Shown one piece after another: positions 62,755-64,000 of a DNA stretch of 64,000 nucleotides. How positions within the stretch are numbered: the stretch's first letter is position 1; each line of letters begins with the position of its first letter. Below the pieces are notes generated by a model, which saw only the letters and a list, made by a program, of their open reading frames with translations, was not told where the DNA came from and searched no databases. Source of the DNA: Haloactinopolyspora alba. Lineage in GTDB: Bacteria > Actinomycetota > Actinomycetes > Jiangellales > Jiangellaceae. The translations under genes and the position numbers were made by a program. The DNA is taken from the NCBI RefSeq assembly GCF_003014555.1, contig NZ_PYGE01000016.1, positions 1-64,000 on the forward strand. The letters are read 5' to 3'.

Positions 62755-63585
62755 CTACGGGGTCGAGGCGACCTCGGCAGGCACACAGGTTGCCACGGCG
62801 GAGTACCACTCGCGGAAACGGTCGTCGAGCTCGGCGGGGATCGTTCCGGGCCAGAACAGCCAGTCGCGCTCCGGCTCGTCGCCCGCCTGCGCTTCCGGCG
62901 GCTCGATGTGCCGGGCCTCGTATCCGTGCGCGGCGAGGAGATGCTGTACCTCGTCACTCTCGCTCCGGCCCGGTAGCAGCTCGGCGACGATAACCGGACG
63001 GTGCGTGTCGAGCAGTTCGGCCGCACCTCGGATGACCGCCGGCTCGTGCCGCTCCACGTCGATCTTGACGACCGAAGGAACCAACCCGGACGAACGGACG
63101 TAACTGTCCAGCGTGATGGCCGGTACCGTGACGGTGCCCTTCGGCTCACGATGCCGGCTGACGAGGGAGTTGGACGCGTCGGTACGTGCGGACAGGTACA
63201 GCGTCGCCTCACCTGCCGTGTCGCTGACGGCGGCACGCTCCCAACGGACCTTGAGATCGTTGGCGGCCTGGAACGACTCACCGGCGTCGGCGACGTCCGG
63301 CGTCGGCTCGAACGCCACGGTCGTCCCGTCCGGCCGGAGCCGACCGTGCAGCGCCGCGTAGATGCCGATGTTGGCACCGACGTCGAAGAAGACGGGAGAC
63401 GGTGCGAGGTCCCACGTGGCCAGCAGCGCCGCTGTCGTGGCAGCCTGCCAGCCGCTCAGGCCGTCCTCGCGGAGCAACCGTCCGATGAAGAGGCTCTTGC
63501 CATACGGCACGCTCAACTCGCCGAGCTGAGCGTCCATGCCCGCGGCCAGTGGGATCGAGATCGTTGTCCATTTCAGGTTCTTCAC
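62755..63585 (-). CDS. FkbM-family SAM-dependent methyltransferase
   Basis: A methyltransferase of about 276 aa. The SAM motif I is FFDVGANIGIYAALHGRL near residue 68, then AFEPTPDVADAG near residue 95, and the FkbM signature VVKIDVERHEPAVIRGAAEL near residue 175. Such enzymes O-methylate sugars or hydroxyl groups of secondary metabolites or cell-surface glycans. GTG 63585 gives a normal length; in-frame codons further upstream would overlap the next gene, and no strong ribosome site decides between them. It follows the methyltransferase fragment on the same strand. Confidence 0.85.
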   Translation of the reverse strand: MKNLKWTTISIPLAAGMDAQLGELSVPYGKSLFIGRLLREDGLSGWQAATTAALLATWDLAPSPVFFDVGANIGIYAALHGRLRPDGTTVAFEPTPDVADAGESFQAANDLKVRWERAAVSDTAGEATLYLSARTDASNSLVSRHREPKGTVTVPAITLDSYVRSSGLVPSVVKIDVERHEPAVIRGAAELLDTHRPVIVAELLPGRSESDEVQHLLAAHGYEARHIEPPEAQAGDEPERDWLFWPGTIPAELDDRFREWYSAVATCVPAEVASTP

Positions 63586-63631
63586 AGTTCGGAACTCTAC
63601 CTTCTCGGCATAGCCGTTGTACTCGCCCAGC

Positions 63632-64000
63632 TCAGCTCGCGCTCCGGTGGCCGCGGATCCGCCCCTTGCGCACCGGCGGCCAGGGAACACCGTGATCAGC
63701 GGCCGGATCGACACGGCCCAGCGGTCCCACGAGGCCCTCTTTCATGCCGACCACCGCGAACTGCTTGCCGGTCTGGCGGACATAATCGGCGAAGTGGCTG
63801 TTGTCGCGGATGTCGTCGAAGACGACCGTGGCATCACGTGACAGCGCTGGCTCGACGGCGGCCATGGTGCGCTCGCGGCCCTCATACTCCTTGTCCGAGT
63901 CGTAGTGGAAAAAGTCCACCTCGCCACCGACGAGACGGAGAGCCTCCGGTAGGTGCTCCTGATCGGAACCGAGGAGCAGGGTCCACCGGTCGCGAAGGTG
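63632..64000 (-). CDS. class I SAM-dependent methyltransferase, 5' end outside the window
   Basis: The last 122 codons of a gene that continues past base 64000. The visible part reads WTLLLGSDQEHLPEALRLVG, then VDFFHYDSDKEYEGRERTMA and ATVVFDDIRDNSHFADYV. The D-x-HYDSDKEYEG and VFDDI pattern matches the C-terminal half of the Methyltransf_24-type family, in which these acids lie near the active site or metal. It ends 47 bp upstream of the FkbM start and so is probably in the same operon. Confidence 0.75.
   Translation of the reverse strand, partial: HLRDRWTLLLGSDQEHLPEALRLVGGEVDFFHYDSDKEYEGRERTMAAVEPALSRDATVVFDDIRDNSHFADYVRQTGKQFAVVGMKEGLVGPLGRVDPAADHGVPWPPVRKGRIRGHRSAS

Overview
The window is GC-rich, gene-dense DNA with GTG and TTG starts, frequent 4-nt stop/start overlaps, Sec/Tat and lipoprotein signals, an F420-type oxidoreductase, and many regulator/sugar-uptake/catabolism modules. 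This points to a soil or plant-associated actinomycete (Actinomycetota). Nothing in the window fixes the genus. No rRNA, tRNA or CRISPR array was seen.

Layout. 1-3.2 kb: the 5' end of an exported protein, a decayed primase-polymerase fragment, a lone LacI regulator and a small hypothetical protein. 3.3-7.0 kb: cobalamin-dependent methionine synthase (metH, minus strand) with a strong terminator. 7.7-13.4 kb (minus): a decayed copy and three intact copies of secreted nucleoside-hydrolase-like (DUF1593/Sde182-type) proteins. 13.6-24.2 kb (plus, divergent): FGGY kinase, DUF2291 protein, RbsA/C/B-type ABC importer, TIM-barrel isomerase, split transketolase, SorC/DeoR regulator and a RibB-like protein, then an IlvD/Edd dehydratase. 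One operator-like motif occurs before all three transcription units, so I read this as one regulon. Its gene set matches the known D-apiose/apulose kinase-transketolase route best, with secreted furanoside hydrolases as the likely supply of sugar.

26.3-30.9 kb: a very large secreted subtilisin-like protease. 31.2-33.4 kb: a short inverted-repeat element, an SdpI-like protein, and a divergent TetR/SDR pair with two 19-bp operators. 33.4-41.4 kb: a TRAP transporter and class V aminotransferase divergent from an M20 amidohydrolase, HutC-type GntR regulator, RidA and a D-serine-dehydratase-like enzyme, probably a system for a D-amino-acid derivative. 41.6-47.9 kb: a frameshifted F420 oxidoreductase, a pterin-dehydratase/glyoxalase fusion, a small conserved protein, an MFS transporter with a long tail, a TetR/NmrA pair and a small secreted cysteine protein; a second inverted-repeat element follows.

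48.4-60.3 kb: a Gfo/Idh/MocA oxidoreductase, FadR-type regulator and ABC sugar importer (minus), divergent from sulfatase, GH36 alpha-galactosidase, IlvD/Edd dehydratase, DapA-like aldolase and SDR (plus). Together these could import a sulfated galactoside, remove sulfate, release galactose and oxidise it by a non-phosphorylated Entner-Doudoroff-like route. 60.2-64.0 kb: DUF6194 protein, a regulator with two MerR domains, a sulfotransferase, an FkbM methyltransferase and a methyltransferase cut by the window edge.
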